From a virus: a DNA stretch of 40,175 bases. Positions within the stretch are counted from its first letter, which is position 1, and each line of letters opens with the position of its first letter. The DNA is taken from positions 1 through 40,175 of IMG/VR virus record IMGVR_UViG_3300047553_000208. The stretch is one strand, 5' to 3'. Positions 15,842 through 23,216 of the stretch are shown one piece after another. The position numbers and the translations under genes were made by a program. The notes under the pieces are model-generated. The model was given only the letters and a program-made list of their open reading frames with translations. It searched no databases and was not told the DNA's origin.

Positions 15842-16621
15842 ATGCGCCTTCTATCCCGTGCTATTAAGACTGCCTCGCAAGGAGGAGCCACGCTGCCAAC
15901 AGTATGGCAAACCCTTGCTGCGCAGCAGATAGCAATTCGGCGGGGTGAAGTCAGCATGATTGCGGGTCCACCAGGAGCAGGTAAATCAACACTTGCTCTA
16001 TCACTTGCAGTACATGCTGGTGTCCCAACGCTATACATTTCAGCAGATACACACTCTCACACAATGAGTTTGCGTATGCTCGCAATGTTAACTGGCAAAC
16101 CACAGAACGAAGTCGAACCTCTCATGGAGATGGATAGGGAGTGGGCGGGGCAAATGCTCAAGGCTGCTGACCACATCCTATGGGAGTTCGACTCCGCACC
16201 AACACTCAAAGATGTAGAGGATGCAGTCCTTGCAAGTCGTGAGCGCCTTGGTAGGGATGTTGAACTCATCGTTCTTGACAACGCAGTAGATGTAACCCTT
16301 GATGGACAAGATGAGTACGGCGGATTACGCACACTCATGCGTGAACTCAAGTGGTGGGCTAGAGATACTGGCGCTGCTGTTGTTGTTTGTCATCATACAA
16401 GTGAAGGTGTCCCAGGTAATCCTTGCCCGCCACGCTCTGCGTTGCATGGCAAGATTGCGCAGACTCCTTCTCTGATACTCACAGTACACGGACAGATTGC
16501 ATCTATGGGTGTGTGTGCAGTTAAGAACCGATACGGACCAGCCGATGCCATGGGTGCTTCACCTGTGTGGTTGTCCTACGACCCTGCAAGTATGCAGATT
16601 TTGGACTTAATACAACAATGA
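15842..16621 (+). CDS. DnaB/RecA-like ATPase (helicase core)
   Basis: The 259-residue protein has Walker A GPPGAGKST (about residues 41-49), a Walker B-type ELIVLDN (about 140-146) and VVVCHHTSEG (motif 3-like, about 180-190). This is the RecA-type fold of DnaB-family helicases without the N-terminal primase-binding domain, and shorter than a typical replicative DnaB. It could be the phage helicase or a helicase-loader/RecA-like recombinase. The stop overlaps the next ATG. Confidence 0.75.
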   Translation: MRLLSRAIKTASQGGATLPTVWQTLAAQQIAIRRGEVSMIAGPPGAGKSTLALSLAVHAGVPTLYISADTHSHTMSLRMLAMLTGKPQNEVEPLMEMDREWAGQMLKAADHILWEFDSAPTLKDVEDAVLASRERLGRDVELIVLDNAVDVTLDGQDEYGGLRTLMRELKWWARDTGAAVVVCHHTSEGVPGNPCPPRSALHGKIAQTPSLILTVHGQIASMGVCAVKNRYGPADAMGASPVWLSYDPASMQILDLIQQ

Positions 16622-16941
16622 GTAATTGGGAATTAAAGATTGCAGAGAACGCAGGAGAACTGCGTGCTTTGTCAACAACAGAAGAGTTATCCGTGCCAAC
16701 CGACAAGTTGTTCATTGACATGAAGGCACAGTTAATGTTTGTACCTAAGAATTTTTCATGGACAGTAGGTTGGAGGAGTTATGTTTGGCAGGAGAAAGAA
16801 ACGGGCAGGTTCAAAGACCTTTCACAAGATGAGTATGACACACTCCTTAATGCGGGAACTGTCGCTTACTCCAGAGATGATGACCGAAGCGGTAATGAAA
16901 GCAAAGTTGACACCTCAAATGAAGGAGACAATCCTAAGTGA
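16618..16941 (+). CDS. Small hypothetical protein
   Basis: The 107-residue protein starts at ATGA overlapping the helicase stop. The core (residues 1-80) has a mixed alpha/beta pattern with several Trp (FSWTVGWRSYVWQEKETG). The last 25 residues are Asp/Ser/Asn-rich and probably disordered. I recognise no family. It belongs to the replication operon by overlap. Confidence 0.65.
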   Translation: MSNWELKIAENAGELRALSTTEELSVPTDKLFIDMKAQLMFVPKNFSWTVGWRSYVWQEKETGRFKDLSQDEYDTLLNAGTVAYSRDDDRSGNESKVDTSNEGDNPK

Positions 16942-17203
16942 ACTTCCAAACTTTATGGAACACATTGACGAGGCGACAAGAAAAATCTATGACCCTGCCG
17001 CAATAGGGTTGGAGTGCCTCCAGTTTGCTGATTATGTTAGCCAAATGGCTGACCACATCATCCAAGGACACGACCAAGAGTGCGTTGAACAAGTCGGAAT
17101 CAACCTAAAGATTATGGGTGATGCCTGGAAAGACTTAGCCGAAGGTGCAATGCAGATACTAGATGAATCAGAAAGGGTCTTTGAAGATGGCACACAGCAA
17201 TAA
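16919..17203 (+). CDS. Small helical hypothetical protein
   Basis: From the ATG at 16919 this codes 94 residues, almost all helix (LPNFMEHIDEATRKIYDPAAI, then long acidic helices). The start is uncertain. The frame is open further up, with other ATGs at 16850, 16877 and 16895, and the added residues (LTPEMMTEAVMKAKLTPQ) look protein-like, but they overlap the previous gene by up to 92 bases. No start has a strong ribosome site. Function unknown. Confidence 0.55.
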   Translation: MKETILSELPNFMEHIDEATRKIYDPAAIGLECLQFADYVSQMADHIIQGHDQECVEQVGINLKIMGDAWKDLAEGAMQILDESERVFEDGTQQ

Positions 17204-17921
17204 GGAAACACTATCTATCGTTTGGTGTGACAATGGCATGGTAGATGGCAAGTTCATGGAAGGTGTTGTTTATACAATGCTAACTGGAAGTGTGCCTATC
17301 AACAATGCTATCCGCGTACAGGGCAATCAGATTGCACGACAGCGCCAAGCAGCCATAGAAATGTGGGAGCAGGTTGGTACTGACTGGGCGCTATGGGTTG
17401 ACTCAGACATCGTACTTACAAAAGAAGTTCTTAAGACACTATGGGATACCGCCGACAAGGTGACTCGCCCTATTGTTTCAGGTGTGTACTTCATCAGTAA
17501 GCAGAACGAAGGCACCTTGATGATGCCTATGCCTGTGCTATTTAACGATGGCGAGACAGAGTATCAACAGAAACATCTTCACCCATTGCCACGCAATCAG
17601 GTAGTCAAGATAGATAACGCAGGATTTGGTCTTGTCTTAATGCACAAGTCAGTTATCAAGGCACTCAACGAACACTTCCCAGGTGACTTCTGGTTTGGTG
17701 AACGCAACGAGCGTGGCGAGAACTTTATCGGTGAGGACATAGCCTTCTTCCGTAAGGTGCGTAAGGCAGGAGTTCCTGTCTATGCAAACACAGCAGCGTT
17801 AGTCAAGCACATGAAGAGATTCTCATTAGACGATGCCTACTACAACCTGTACTGGGCAGCAGTAGAAGCAGCCGAGAGGAGAGAGCGTGAGCAACAGTCC
17901 GCAGACAGCGAACAAGCGTAG
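17187..17921 (+). CDS. GT-A fold glycosyltransferase
   Basis: The 244-residue protein has WALWVDSDIVL (about residues 68-78), the D-x-D nucleotide-sugar/metal motif of GT-A enzymes. Later come NAGFGLVLMHKSVI, WFGE and GEDIAFFRKVRKAG (about 180-195), the acceptor/base region. It should transfer a sugar; in this module the likely targets are phage DNA bases or a cell-surface component. The start at 17187 follows GAAAGGG and overlaps the previous gene by 17 bases. Confidence 0.75.
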   Translation: MAHSNKETLSIVWCDNGMVDGKFMEGVVYTMLTGSVPINNAIRVQGNQIARQRQAAIEMWEQVGTDWALWVDSDIVLTKEVLKTLWDTADKVTRPIVSGVYFISKQNEGTLMMPMPVLFNDGETEYQQKHLHPLPRNQVVKIDNAGFGLVLMHKSVIKALNEHFPGDFWFGERNERGENFIGEDIAFFRKVRKAGVPVYANTAALVKHMKRFSLDDAYYNLYWAAVEAAERREREQQSADSEQA

Positions 17922-18255
17922 AGGTGCAGCGTGGGAGATTGACTTAGCAGATTGGTTTGTTGAGTTAGATTACGAAGCACAGCGCCTGCCTCGGGCAGGG
18001 CGTAACGACATCGGCGATGTCTTTCTTAAGACAGTAAACGATTCGTATGTGATTGAAGCCAAGGCACCACGGCGTGATGGTCGCATTGACCTATCAGGTT
18101 GGTTGCGTGAGGCAGATATTGAGGCAGAGAACTACCGATTGGCAAAGAGATTACTGCTGGCACCATCACCATTGGTGATTATCAAGGCTAGTAATAAGGG
18201 AATAGGTGATGCTTATGTTGTTCAAAGGCTCAGCAATGTCCTCCCAAAACTCTAA
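17887..18255 (+). CDS. Holliday-junction-resolvase-like PD-(D/E)XK nuclease
   Basis: The 122-residue protein starts at GTG 17887 after GAGGAGAGAGC. It contains RRGAAWEIDLADWF (motif E), LPRAGRNDIGDVFL (motif D) and YVIEAKAP (motif E-x-K), the order seen in small archaeal-type (Hjc) resolvases and related phage nucleases. It likely resolves branched DNA before packaging. It overlaps both neighbours. Confidence 0.72.
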   Translation: MSNSPQTANKRRGAAWEIDLADWFVELDYEAQRLPRAGRNDIGDVFLKTVNDSYVIEAKAPRRDGRIDLSGWLREADIEAENYRLAKRLLLAPSPLVIIKASNKGIGDAYVVQRLSNVLPKL

Positions 18256-18610
18256 GCATGACATCGTAAAGGTACTAGAACACTACGGATTTACTATACC
18301 TGTGCGTGAGGGGTGGGTCACAGTTCGCTGTGCCTTCCACAACGATAAGGTTAAGTCGGCTCGACTCAACATTGACAAGGGCGGATTTAGATGCTTTGCC
18401 TGTGACATGGCAGGAGATGTGTACTCACTAATTATGAAGAAAGAAGGAGTCAAATATGGCGAGGCTGTCAAAATCGCAGAGAGAATTACTGGAGAAAGCA
18501 ACAACGAACTACGGAGAAAGCCTAGCAGAGGTGCTTCCGTATCTGGCGAGTCGCGGTATAACAGAGGAAACGGCGCGTATGTTCCGCCTCGGCTTCGTGG
18601 CGAATCCTGA
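18236..18610 (+). CDS. DNA primase, zinc-binding (CHC2) part
   Basis: The 124-residue protein starts at ATG 18236 (AAAGG eight bases before). Residues about 20-85 are a DnaG-type zinc domain: VRCAFHNDKVKSARLNI, then GGFRCFACDMAGDVYSLIM, with C-x2-H and C-x2-C ligands. After about residue 88 the sequence becomes Arg/Gly/Ser-rich, where the frame overlaps the catalytic gene for 155 bases. The two genes together make up a DnaG-like primase without a fused helicase-binding end. Confidence 0.78.
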   Translation: MSSQNSKHDIVKVLEHYGFTIPVREGWVTVRCAFHNDKVKSARLNIDKGGFRCFACDMAGDVYSLIMKKEGVKYGEAVKIAERITGESNNELRRKPSRGASVSGESRYNRGNGAYVPPRLRGES

Positions 18611-19076
18611 AACAGGACACGAACCATACGCAGGTAAGTTGGCTATCCCATACATCACCCCATCGGGTGTGATTGACATCCGCTTTCGTAACTTAAGCAA
18701 TGACCAAGGACCGAAGTACCTTTCACGCCCTGGGTCAAGCACGCATATCTATAATGTGAAGGCACTCGAAGCAGATAGTGATGTGCTTGTTATATGTGAA
18801 GGCGAGATAGATACTATCATTGCCACACAAGTAGGGTTCTCGGCAGTCGGGCTACCAGGGGCAAACAACTGGAAACCTTTTTACTCACGGGTATTGGCTG
18901 ACTGGGAAAAGATTATGTTGTTCTGTGATGGAGACAACGCAGGTAGAGAGATGGCAAAGAACATAAGCAGAGAACTCGACAATGTATTCCCTGTGTTCAT
19001 GCCTGATAACTGTGATGTTAATGATGTTTACCTACAAGAAGGGGCGGAAGGCTTGCGCAAACGCGTTGGGTCTTAA
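18456..19076 (+). CDS. DNA primase, TOPRIM catalytic part
   Basis: The 206-residue protein has an RNA-polymerase-like basic part (KLAIPYITPSGVIDIRFRN) and a TOPRIM fold: LVICEGEIDTIIA (catalytic Glu, about residue 111) and IMLFCDGDNAGREMAKN (D-x-D, about 152-160). Its start follows AAGGAG six bases before ATG. It is in a different frame from the zinc-domain gene, so the two chains are probably separate but translated together; a frameshift fusion is an alternative. The stop forms a TAAGACATG junction with the next start. Confidence 0.8.
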   Translation: MARLSKSQRELLEKATTNYGESLAEVLPYLASRGITEETARMFRLGFVANPETGHEPYAGKLAIPYITPSGVIDIRFRNLSNDQGPKYLSRPGSSTHIYNVKALEADSDVLVICEGEIDTIIATQVGFSAVGLPGANNWKPFYSRVLADWEKIMLFCDGDNAGREMAKNISRELDNVFPVFMPDNCDVNDVYLQEGAEGLRKRVGS

Positions 19077-19079
19077 GAC

Positions 19080-19487
19080 ATGGCAAAGAACTCATCATTT
19101 GATTTAGACTTTGGATACGGCAGAAAGGGTGAGCAGTTAGTAGAAGAACTGTTAACCCAAGGAAAGACTGTAGAGGTAAAGCGAGATAGAAAGTGGTGGG
19201 TTACTAACAATCTTTATGTAGAAGTAGAGTGCTGGTACATGAAGTCCAAGTCTTGGGAGAAGTCTGGTGTCATGGTGACAGAGGCAGCGTACTGGGCTTT
19301 CGTACTAGAGCAGGGTGTACTCATGGTTCCCACAAGCCATGTGTTGTACGCCATTAAAGAGTTTGGTCGTGAGATTACATGTGAGATTCCCCCGAATAGG
19401 AGCAAGGGTTATCTCATAACTGTAGATGATTTACTTATGGCAATGCGCAAACTAAAGAACGAGAAGGCAGAGATTAAAGATGAGTGA
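19080..19487 (+). CDS. PD-(D/E)XK-type nuclease
   Basis: The 135-residue protein contains GRKGEQLVEELL (N-terminal Glu helix), TVEVKRDRKWW (E-x-K, about residues 31-41), LYVEVECW and VTEAAYWAFVL, a layout I associate with small phage PD-(D/E)XK endonucleases. It probably acts in recombination or DNA processing beside the primase. The third nuclease of this fold in the module makes recombination-dependent replication likely. Confidence 0.6.
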   Translation: MAKNSSFDLDFGYGRKGEQLVEELLTQGKTVEVKRDRKWWVTNNLYVEVECWYMKSKSWEKSGVMVTEAAYWAFVLEQGVLMVPTSHVLYAIKEFGREITCEIPPNRSKGYLITVDDLLMAMRKLKNEKAEIKDE

Positions 19488-20145
19488 GAAACAGGACAAG
19501 GTATGGGAAACAATCTATGGTGTGGCACGGCAGGTTGCTACCCGTAGTAATCGCATGCACCGCAACCTTGTAACTGTTGATGACCTGTACCAACACCTAT
19601 CCTTGTGGGCGCTAGAACATTGGAACAAGATAGAACAATGGGAGGCAGAGGATAGTCTTAAGTACAAACTGCGTAAGACTTTCTTCAATGAGGCACAGAA
19701 GTATGCAGCAAAGGAGCGCTCGCGCTACTCGCGTTCGCCTATGTCAGATACTTTCTACTACTCACATGAGGTATTGCATGAACTCTTGCGTGATGTGTGG
19801 TCACACATAGGGTGGACAGATACTCCTGACTTAAGTAATGAATTTGTATCTCGCTCCAGTAAACCAAGCGAAGGTGGCAATCGTATGGCATTGCTATCGG
19901 ATGTAGCAGCAGGTCTTAAGAAACTATCAGACACAGATAGAGAGTTGCTACGCCTTCGCTATGATGATGGTGGCATGGAACTTGGTGCGCTGGCTGAAAC
20001 CTACGGCACTACAGAAGAAGCCATGCGTAAGAGAGTCAAGCGAGCGCTGACTAAGTTACAAGATAGGCTCGGCGGAGAGCAACCAGTATGGCGACAACAC
20101 CGCAGTTCTAATGCACAAGCGAGAGAAGAAGTGAGGGATATGTAA
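19480..20145 (+). CDS. Sigma-70-like transcription factor
   Basis: The 221-residue protein has a helical N-terminus reminiscent of sigma region 2 (VTVDDLYQHLSLWALEHW, then LRKTFFNEAQKYA). The C-terminus is a region 4-type helix-turn-helix: LKKLSDTDRELLRLRY (about 148-163), then LGALAETYGTTEEAMRKRVKRAL (about 168-190). This suits an ECF-type sigma factor or a phage anti-host/late regulator. A natural role is switching host polymerase to the late operon. Its promoter target is unknown. Confidence 0.65.
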   Translation: MSEKQDKVWETIYGVARQVATRSNRMHRNLVTVDDLYQHLSLWALEHWNKIEQWEAEDSLKYKLRKTFFNEAQKYAAKERSRYSRSPMSDTFYYSHEVLHELLRDVWSHIGWTDTPDLSNEFVSRSSKPSEGGNRMALLSDVAAGLKKLSDTDRELLRLRYDDGGMELGALAETYGTTEEAMRKRVKRALTKLQDRLGGEQPVWRQHRSSNAQAREEVRDM

Positions 20146-20279
20146 TGAAGATGATTAGAAAGTATTGGCTACAAGCAGGCAAGAAGTCGGGCTTTGGTAT
20201 CGGCTTTGACATAAGCCCACGCTTTAAGATGTGGAACATTGACTTGGGATTTTGGTGGATTGGTGGTGAGTGGAAATGA
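20145..20279 (+). CDS. Tiny aromatic-rich protein
   Basis: This 44-residue reading begins at TAATG with the sigma-like gene and ends four bases into the kinase start (ATGA). It is basic at the start and rich in Trp, Phe and Gly at the end (GFWWIGGEWK). The tight overlaps are the main support; function unknown. Confidence 0.55.
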   Translation: MKMIRKYWLQAGKKSGFGIGFDISPRFKMWNIDLGFWWIGGEWK

Positions 20280-20815
20280 TTATCGGACTAAGTGGATACG
20301 CACAATCAGGAAAAGATAGCACGGCTGAATTGTTATGTCTTAATTACGGATACCGCCGTATTGCTTTCGCTGACCCTATGCGTGAGGCTTTGCTTAGACT
20401 CAACCCTAAGTTGGATAGCATCACACATGTAGCACACCGCGTTGAGGACTACGGCTGGGACTTGACCAAGAAAGACCCTGAGGTGCGCCGTCTATTGCAG
20501 GTGCTGGGTACTGAGGTTGGTCGCAAGATGTTCGGTGAAAACTTTTGGATTGACATAGCCTTATCAGGTATTAAGCCAGAAGATAAAGTTGTTATATCCG
20601 ATGTGCGCTTTCCTAACGAGGCTGATGCAATCAAGAAACTTGGTGGTTCTCTTTGGCGTATCAACCGACACAACCATAGCGCTGTCAATGGTCACGCATC
20701 AGAGCATGCGATGGATAACTATATGTTTAGTCATGTTATCTATAACGATGGAACTCTTGATGACTTGAGTGATGAAGTGTTCATGCTTGCTAAGGAATTA
20801 AACTTAGGTTCTTAA
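20276..20815 (+). CDS. Deoxynucleoside monophosphate kinase
   Basis: The 179-residue protein has a P-loop GLSGYAQSGKDSTAE (about residues 4-18), a substrate part RIAFADPMREALL, a VLGTEVGRKMFGENFW block and VVISDVRFPNEADAI (Walker B and Arg-binding, about 101-115). This is the phage dNMP kinase pattern (T4 gp1-like), phosphorylating dNMPs for replication. The ATG at 20276 follows GGTGGTGAG. Last gene of the rightward module; its stop overlaps a TTAAGACA motif. Confidence 0.85.
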   Translation: MIIGLSGYAQSGKDSTAELLCLNYGYRRIAFADPMREALLRLNPKLDSITHVAHRVEDYGWDLTKKDPEVRRLLQVLGTEVGRKMFGENFWIDIALSGIKPEDKVVISDVRFPNEADAIKKLGGSLWRINRHNHSAVNGHASEHAMDNYMFSHVIYNDGTLDDLSDEVFMLAKELNLGS

Positions 20816-20823
20816 GACATAAG

Positions 20824-20861
20824 AAAGCCCGCCAGAGACAGGAGAGAATCTAGCGGGCTTT
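20824..20861. terminator. Bidirectional terminator between convergent genes
   Basis: AAAGCCCGC (20824) and GCGGGCTTT (20853) pair over 9 bp. The A/T ends give a T-run on both strands, suiting the convergent dNMP kinase and WhiB genes on either side. The loop contains GACAGGAGA, the ribosome-site sequence used by the leftward genes. Confidence 0.85.
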
Positions 20862-20873
20862 GTCCTTATCGTA

Positions 20874-21224
20874 TCATGGATTGTGCTGTGGGTCTGCGAT
20901 AGCCAATCCTAAAGTCTTTCTCATCTTGTGTCGCATCGGTGGTGTAGTGCCACCCCATACGCCGTACCTTTCGTGGGCTAGTCCCCACTCCAAGCAAGCC
21001 TCCATCGCTGGACAATCAGCACACATGCGCTTGAACATGCTCTCCTCATCACGACTGAATAGTTCTTGCGGTGGGTAAAAGACATCGGTATCTATGCCTC
21101 TGCATATTGCTCTATCCCAAAGGCGTGGGTTGTATCTTAAGACATAAGACACTAACCCTTTGCCGTATCTATTGAGGCTACCTCTTACTGATATAACTCG
21201 GTGATGCTTGGGTTGAAACTTCAT
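20874..21224 (-). CDS. WhiB-family transcription regulator
   Basis: The 116-residue protein has the four Cys of the family (AICRG, then CADCPAMEAC with C-x2-C-x5-C), the YGVWGG turn and a basic end (MRHKMRK). WhiB proteins hold a 4Fe-4S cluster, bind the main sigma factor and occur only in actinobacteria and their phages. Phage copies can reprogramme or block host WhiB functions (known for mycobacteriophage TM4). The start lies in a TAAGACATG junction. It is the last gene of the leftward region. Confidence 0.9.
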   Translation of the reverse strand: MKFQPKHHRVISVRGSLNRYGKGLVSYVLRYNPRLWDRAICRGIDTDVFYPPQELFSRDEESMFKRMCADCPAMEACLEWGLAHERYGVWGGTTPPMRHKMRKTLGLAIADPQHNP

Positions 21225-21227
21225 GTC

Positions 21228-21671
21228 TTAATACCAACCCTTCGCTAGGTGGTGAGCGTATGCCTTACATACACCTTTGCTTCCATACCTGTGCTTGATA
21301 TAGCGCAAGCCCGCATCAACCTGCTTCATGCCGTCACGCGTGGGCTTCACCTTGATATTCTTCCATGTGCTGTTAAGTAACTGCGGGATACCCGTTGCAC
21401 TAGAGCGTTTGTTCTTGGCTTCGGGTCGCCAGTTTGACTCGCGCATCCACAGTTCATAAAGGCATGGGTACTGCTCAAGCATGTCCATCTCGGTTAATCT
21501 GTCTATCGCATAGCGTTGGTAATCGTTCTGATAGTAGGCAATTACCTTGCCATGTGGTGGCTTCACGATGAAGGTGGCTGGCTCTTTGAGCATGAGTACC
21601 AAGGCAAGTACGATGGCGGATACAATCCACAGTCGGGCGTGCGGGTGAATCTGTCTTAAGTTATCAAGCAT
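21228..21671 (-). CDS. Membrane-anchored lytic transglycosylase-like protein
   Basis: The 147-residue protein has an N-terminal membrane segment (LWIVSAIVLALVLML, about 14-28). An SLT-type domain follows: ELWMRESNWRPEAKN (catalytic Glu, about residue 78), SSATGIPQLLNSTW and VDAGLRYIKHRYGS. It should cut peptidoglycan glycan strands from the outer face of the membrane. It is encoded apart from the late lysis cassette, so it may act in DNA entry support, wall remodelling or lysis control. Confidence 0.75.
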   Translation of the reverse strand: MLDNLRQIHPHARLWIVSAIVLALVLMLKEPATFIVKPPHGKVIAYYQNDYQRYAIDRLTEMDMLEQYPCLYELWMRESNWRPEAKNKRSSATGIPQLLNSTWKNIKVKPTRDGMKQVDAGLRYIKHRYGSKGVCKAYAHHLAKGWY

Positions 21672-21840
21672 TACTCTCCAACTTTCTCTCGGCTTCGCTG
21701 TGCAAGAAGGTATCTATTGCCCTCTCCTCTAACTCTTTCTGTAGTAAGACACAGGTGTTGCACTTCTCATACATATAGTTGATTGTCTTAGGGTTGGTTA
21801 CTGTTGTCTTGCAACGCAAGCACTCCATCAAGACTGTCAT
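21664..21840 (-). CDS. Small zinc-ribbon protein
   Basis: The 58-residue protein begins at ATG 21840, overlapping the previous stop (ATGA), and its end overlaps the transglycosylase start by eight bases. It has CLRCKTTV and KCNTCVLL, a C-x2-C...C-x2-C ribbon, then a Glu-rich helix. Function unknown; it may bind nucleic acid or a host protein. Confidence 0.65.
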   Translation of the reverse strand: MTVLMECLRCKTTVTNPKTINYMYEKCNTCVLLQKELEERAIDTFLHSEAERKLESNA

Positions 21841-22094
21841 GGTGTTTCCTTCTTGGTGTGTGCTTGAAGTGAATCAAGGAAGTAGCCAATGCTCATCTGC
21901 CCATCTTCCTCAATCTTATCTGCCCATGCAGGTGCCTGAATCCAGCGCCCTTCCAAGTCCAGCCATTGAATATCAAAGCCATCGTGGTAATCCCAATGCA
22001 GGATAACTCGTATCTCCTGACCATCAAAGGTGATGTTCATGTCCTTGTCATAGGCTGTTTCTGTCTTAAGTAATGCACCTACCTGTAGTTCCAT
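21837..22094 (-). CDS. Small hypothetical protein
   Basis: From the ATG at 22094, seven bases after GACAGGAGA, it codes 85 residues. It is acidic, rich in Trp and Asp (VILHWDYHDGFDIQWLDLEGRW), and probably beta-rich. A longer upstream start ignores the strong ribosome site and would overlap the previous gene. Unknown function. Confidence 0.65.
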   Translation of the reverse strand: MELQVGALLKTETAYDKDMNITFDGQEIRVILHWDYHDGFDIQWLDLEGRWIQAPAWADKIEEDGQMSIGYFLDSLQAHTKKETP

Positions 22095-22110
22095 TGTCTG
22101 CTCTCCTGTC

Positions 22111-22224
22111 TTAGTTGTCACCGAACATCTCCTCTAGTGTGTCGTATGGTGAATCGGGTTCTGTATCTTCTTCGTCTTTGCCAAGGGCTATGTCGTCACC
22201 CTCTAGGTACTGTGGCTCGCTCAT
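22111..22224 (-). CDS. Tiny acidic protein
   Basis: The 37-residue reading starts at 22224 after GACAGGAGATAACAA and is very acidic (GDDIALGKDEEDTEPDSP, then LEEMFGDN). Such DNA-mimic-like peptides can inhibit host proteins, but that is only a possibility here. Support comes from the ribosome site and four-base overlap. Confidence 0.55.
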   Translation of the reverse strand: MSEPQYLEGDDIALGKDEEDTEPDSPYDTLEEMFGDN

Positions 22225-22463
22225 TTGTTATCTCCTGTCTTAAGTAATGAGTTCCATTTGTCCAACGCTTGGCTTAATTGTTCTGTTATTTCTTGTTCTC
22301 TTCCCACGAAGTTGCCATCACCTGCATATCCGTACTGCCAGCCTCGTGTCATTGGGTTATAGATTGTTCCGTTGGGGAAGGCAACTTCCTCTCCGTCAAT
22401 ATCTATACTCCATTGGTTAGTTGATTCATCAAACATAACCACATAGTGATGCACCAAACTCAT
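22221..22463 (-). CDS. Small hypothetical protein
   Basis: The 80-residue protein starts at 22463 after GACAGGAGAAAGCAA. It has a Trp/Tyr/Gly-rich beta middle (NPMTRGWQYGYAGDGNFVG) and a helix that ends LLKTGDNK. Those last residues are coded by the TTAAGACAGGAGA junction that also serves the next gene. Function unknown. Confidence 0.6.
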   Translation of the reverse strand: MSLVHHYVVMFDESTNQWSIDIDGEEVAFPNGTIYNPMTRGWQYGYAGDGNFVGREQEITEQLSQALDKWNSLLKTGDNK

Positions 22464-22609
22464 TTGCTTTCTCCTGTCTTTAGTTGGTTGAGTAAGTTTT
22501 CCATAACGCCTTGCCAATAGTCAAACGATTCGTTGTCTTTGGTTGCGTTGCGTTGCTCACGCGCTCGCCTTGCGAGGCGCTGTATCTGCATGCGTTCTGT
22601 ATCGTTCAT
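22460..22609 (-). CDS. Tiny helical protein
   Basis: A 49-residue protein from ATG 22609, directly after a TTAAGAC motif and AGGA. It is Arg-rich at first (RLARRAREQR), then helical, ending LKTGESK on the shared junction sequence. Coupled by ATGA to the next gene. Function unknown. Confidence 0.6.
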   Translation of the reverse strand: MNDTERMQIQRLARRAREQRNATKDNESFDYWQGVMENLLNQLKTGESK

Positions 22610-22619
22610 GTCTTAAGTC

Positions 22620-22988
22620 CTAACCAAAGACCACATCGCCAATGACTGCAACCTGTAAGACTGCATCACCGCAAACGGCATCGTATTGGTCAAAGTCAAA
22701 CAAGTCCATATAAACTTTCTTGTTTGCAATAGGTAGCGCCAAGGCAATGTCGTCAATGGTGATTACCTTCTCAACATTTTCGTACTTATCGTTATGACAT
22801 ACGAGGCGCACCTTGCTAGTTGGGTCGTCCCAATCACCGCTAATGTATTCGTACTCCTGCCAATGGTCGCCAAAGGTTTCCCATGCTGACCCCATAACTG
22901 CTGACCATAATTCCTTGCGGTCTAACTCTACGGGTATGACGATGGTGCCTTGTCCGTTGGCATTTACATGCCCTGTTGTGTTGCTCAT
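22620..22988 (-). CDS. Acidic hypothetical protein
   Basis: The 122-residue protein starts at 22988 after GACAGGAGAAAGCAA. It is acidic with a Trp-rich segment (SAWETFGDHWQEYEYISGDWDD) and a beta-rich second half (KVITIDDIALALPI; VLQVAVIGDVVFG). No motif is recognised. It lies in a chain of overlapping early-type genes. Confidence 0.65.
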   Translation of the reverse strand: MSNTTGHVNANGQGTIVIPVELDRKELWSAVMGSAWETFGDHWQEYEYISGDWDDPTSKVRLVCHNDKYENVEKVITIDDIALALPIANKKVYMDLFDFDQYDAVCGDAVLQVAVIGDVVFG

Positions 22989-23122
22989 TTGCTTTCTCCT
23001 GTCTGAAATGGATTGGGTGCTGTGATATTAAATTGTTTTACTTTGACCATGCAAGGGACACATATACCCTGCATATCTTCAAGCATTAAAAATGCCTGAG
23101 ACTTCTTACATAATCCGCACAT
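22985..23122 (-). CDS. Small zinc-ribbon protein
   Basis: The 45-residue protein starts at 23122 (AGACAGGAGAAAAAG before it), with MCGLCKK and GICVPC as a C-x2-C pair, ending QTGESK on the shared junction. An earlier start at 23173 would add residues across the promoter region and is unlikely. First gene after the CRP-type site at 23194. Confidence 0.65.
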   Translation of the reverse strand: MCGLCKKSQAFLMLEDMQGICVPCMVKVKQFNITAPNPFQTGESK

Positions 23123-23193
23123 CTTTTTCTCCTGTCTGTTGTTGTTAGTTATTACTCTGCCACCCGTTGGCATAGTAAGTCAAGCATTTGTCA

Positions 23194-23209
23194 TGTGATG
23201 TTGGTCACA
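23194..23209. promoter_or_regulatory. CRP/GlxR-type operator 1
   Basis: TGTGATGTTGGTCACA is a perfect TGTGA-N6-TCACA palindrome. Ten bases after it in the leftward direction is TTGACT (23183-23178), a -35-like hexamer upstream of the gene starting at 23122; I see no clear -10. The 19-base context CATGTGATGTTGGTCACAC is identical at operator 2. CRP-family proteins (GlxR in many actinobacteria) bind this consensus. Confidence 0.65.
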
Positions 23210-23216
23210 CTCTGTC

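Noticed and set aside
20824-20861. GACAGGAGA in the terminator loop as a ribosome site
   Set aside because: No start codon at proper distance on that strand opens a frame; it may be a relic of the shared joint sequence.
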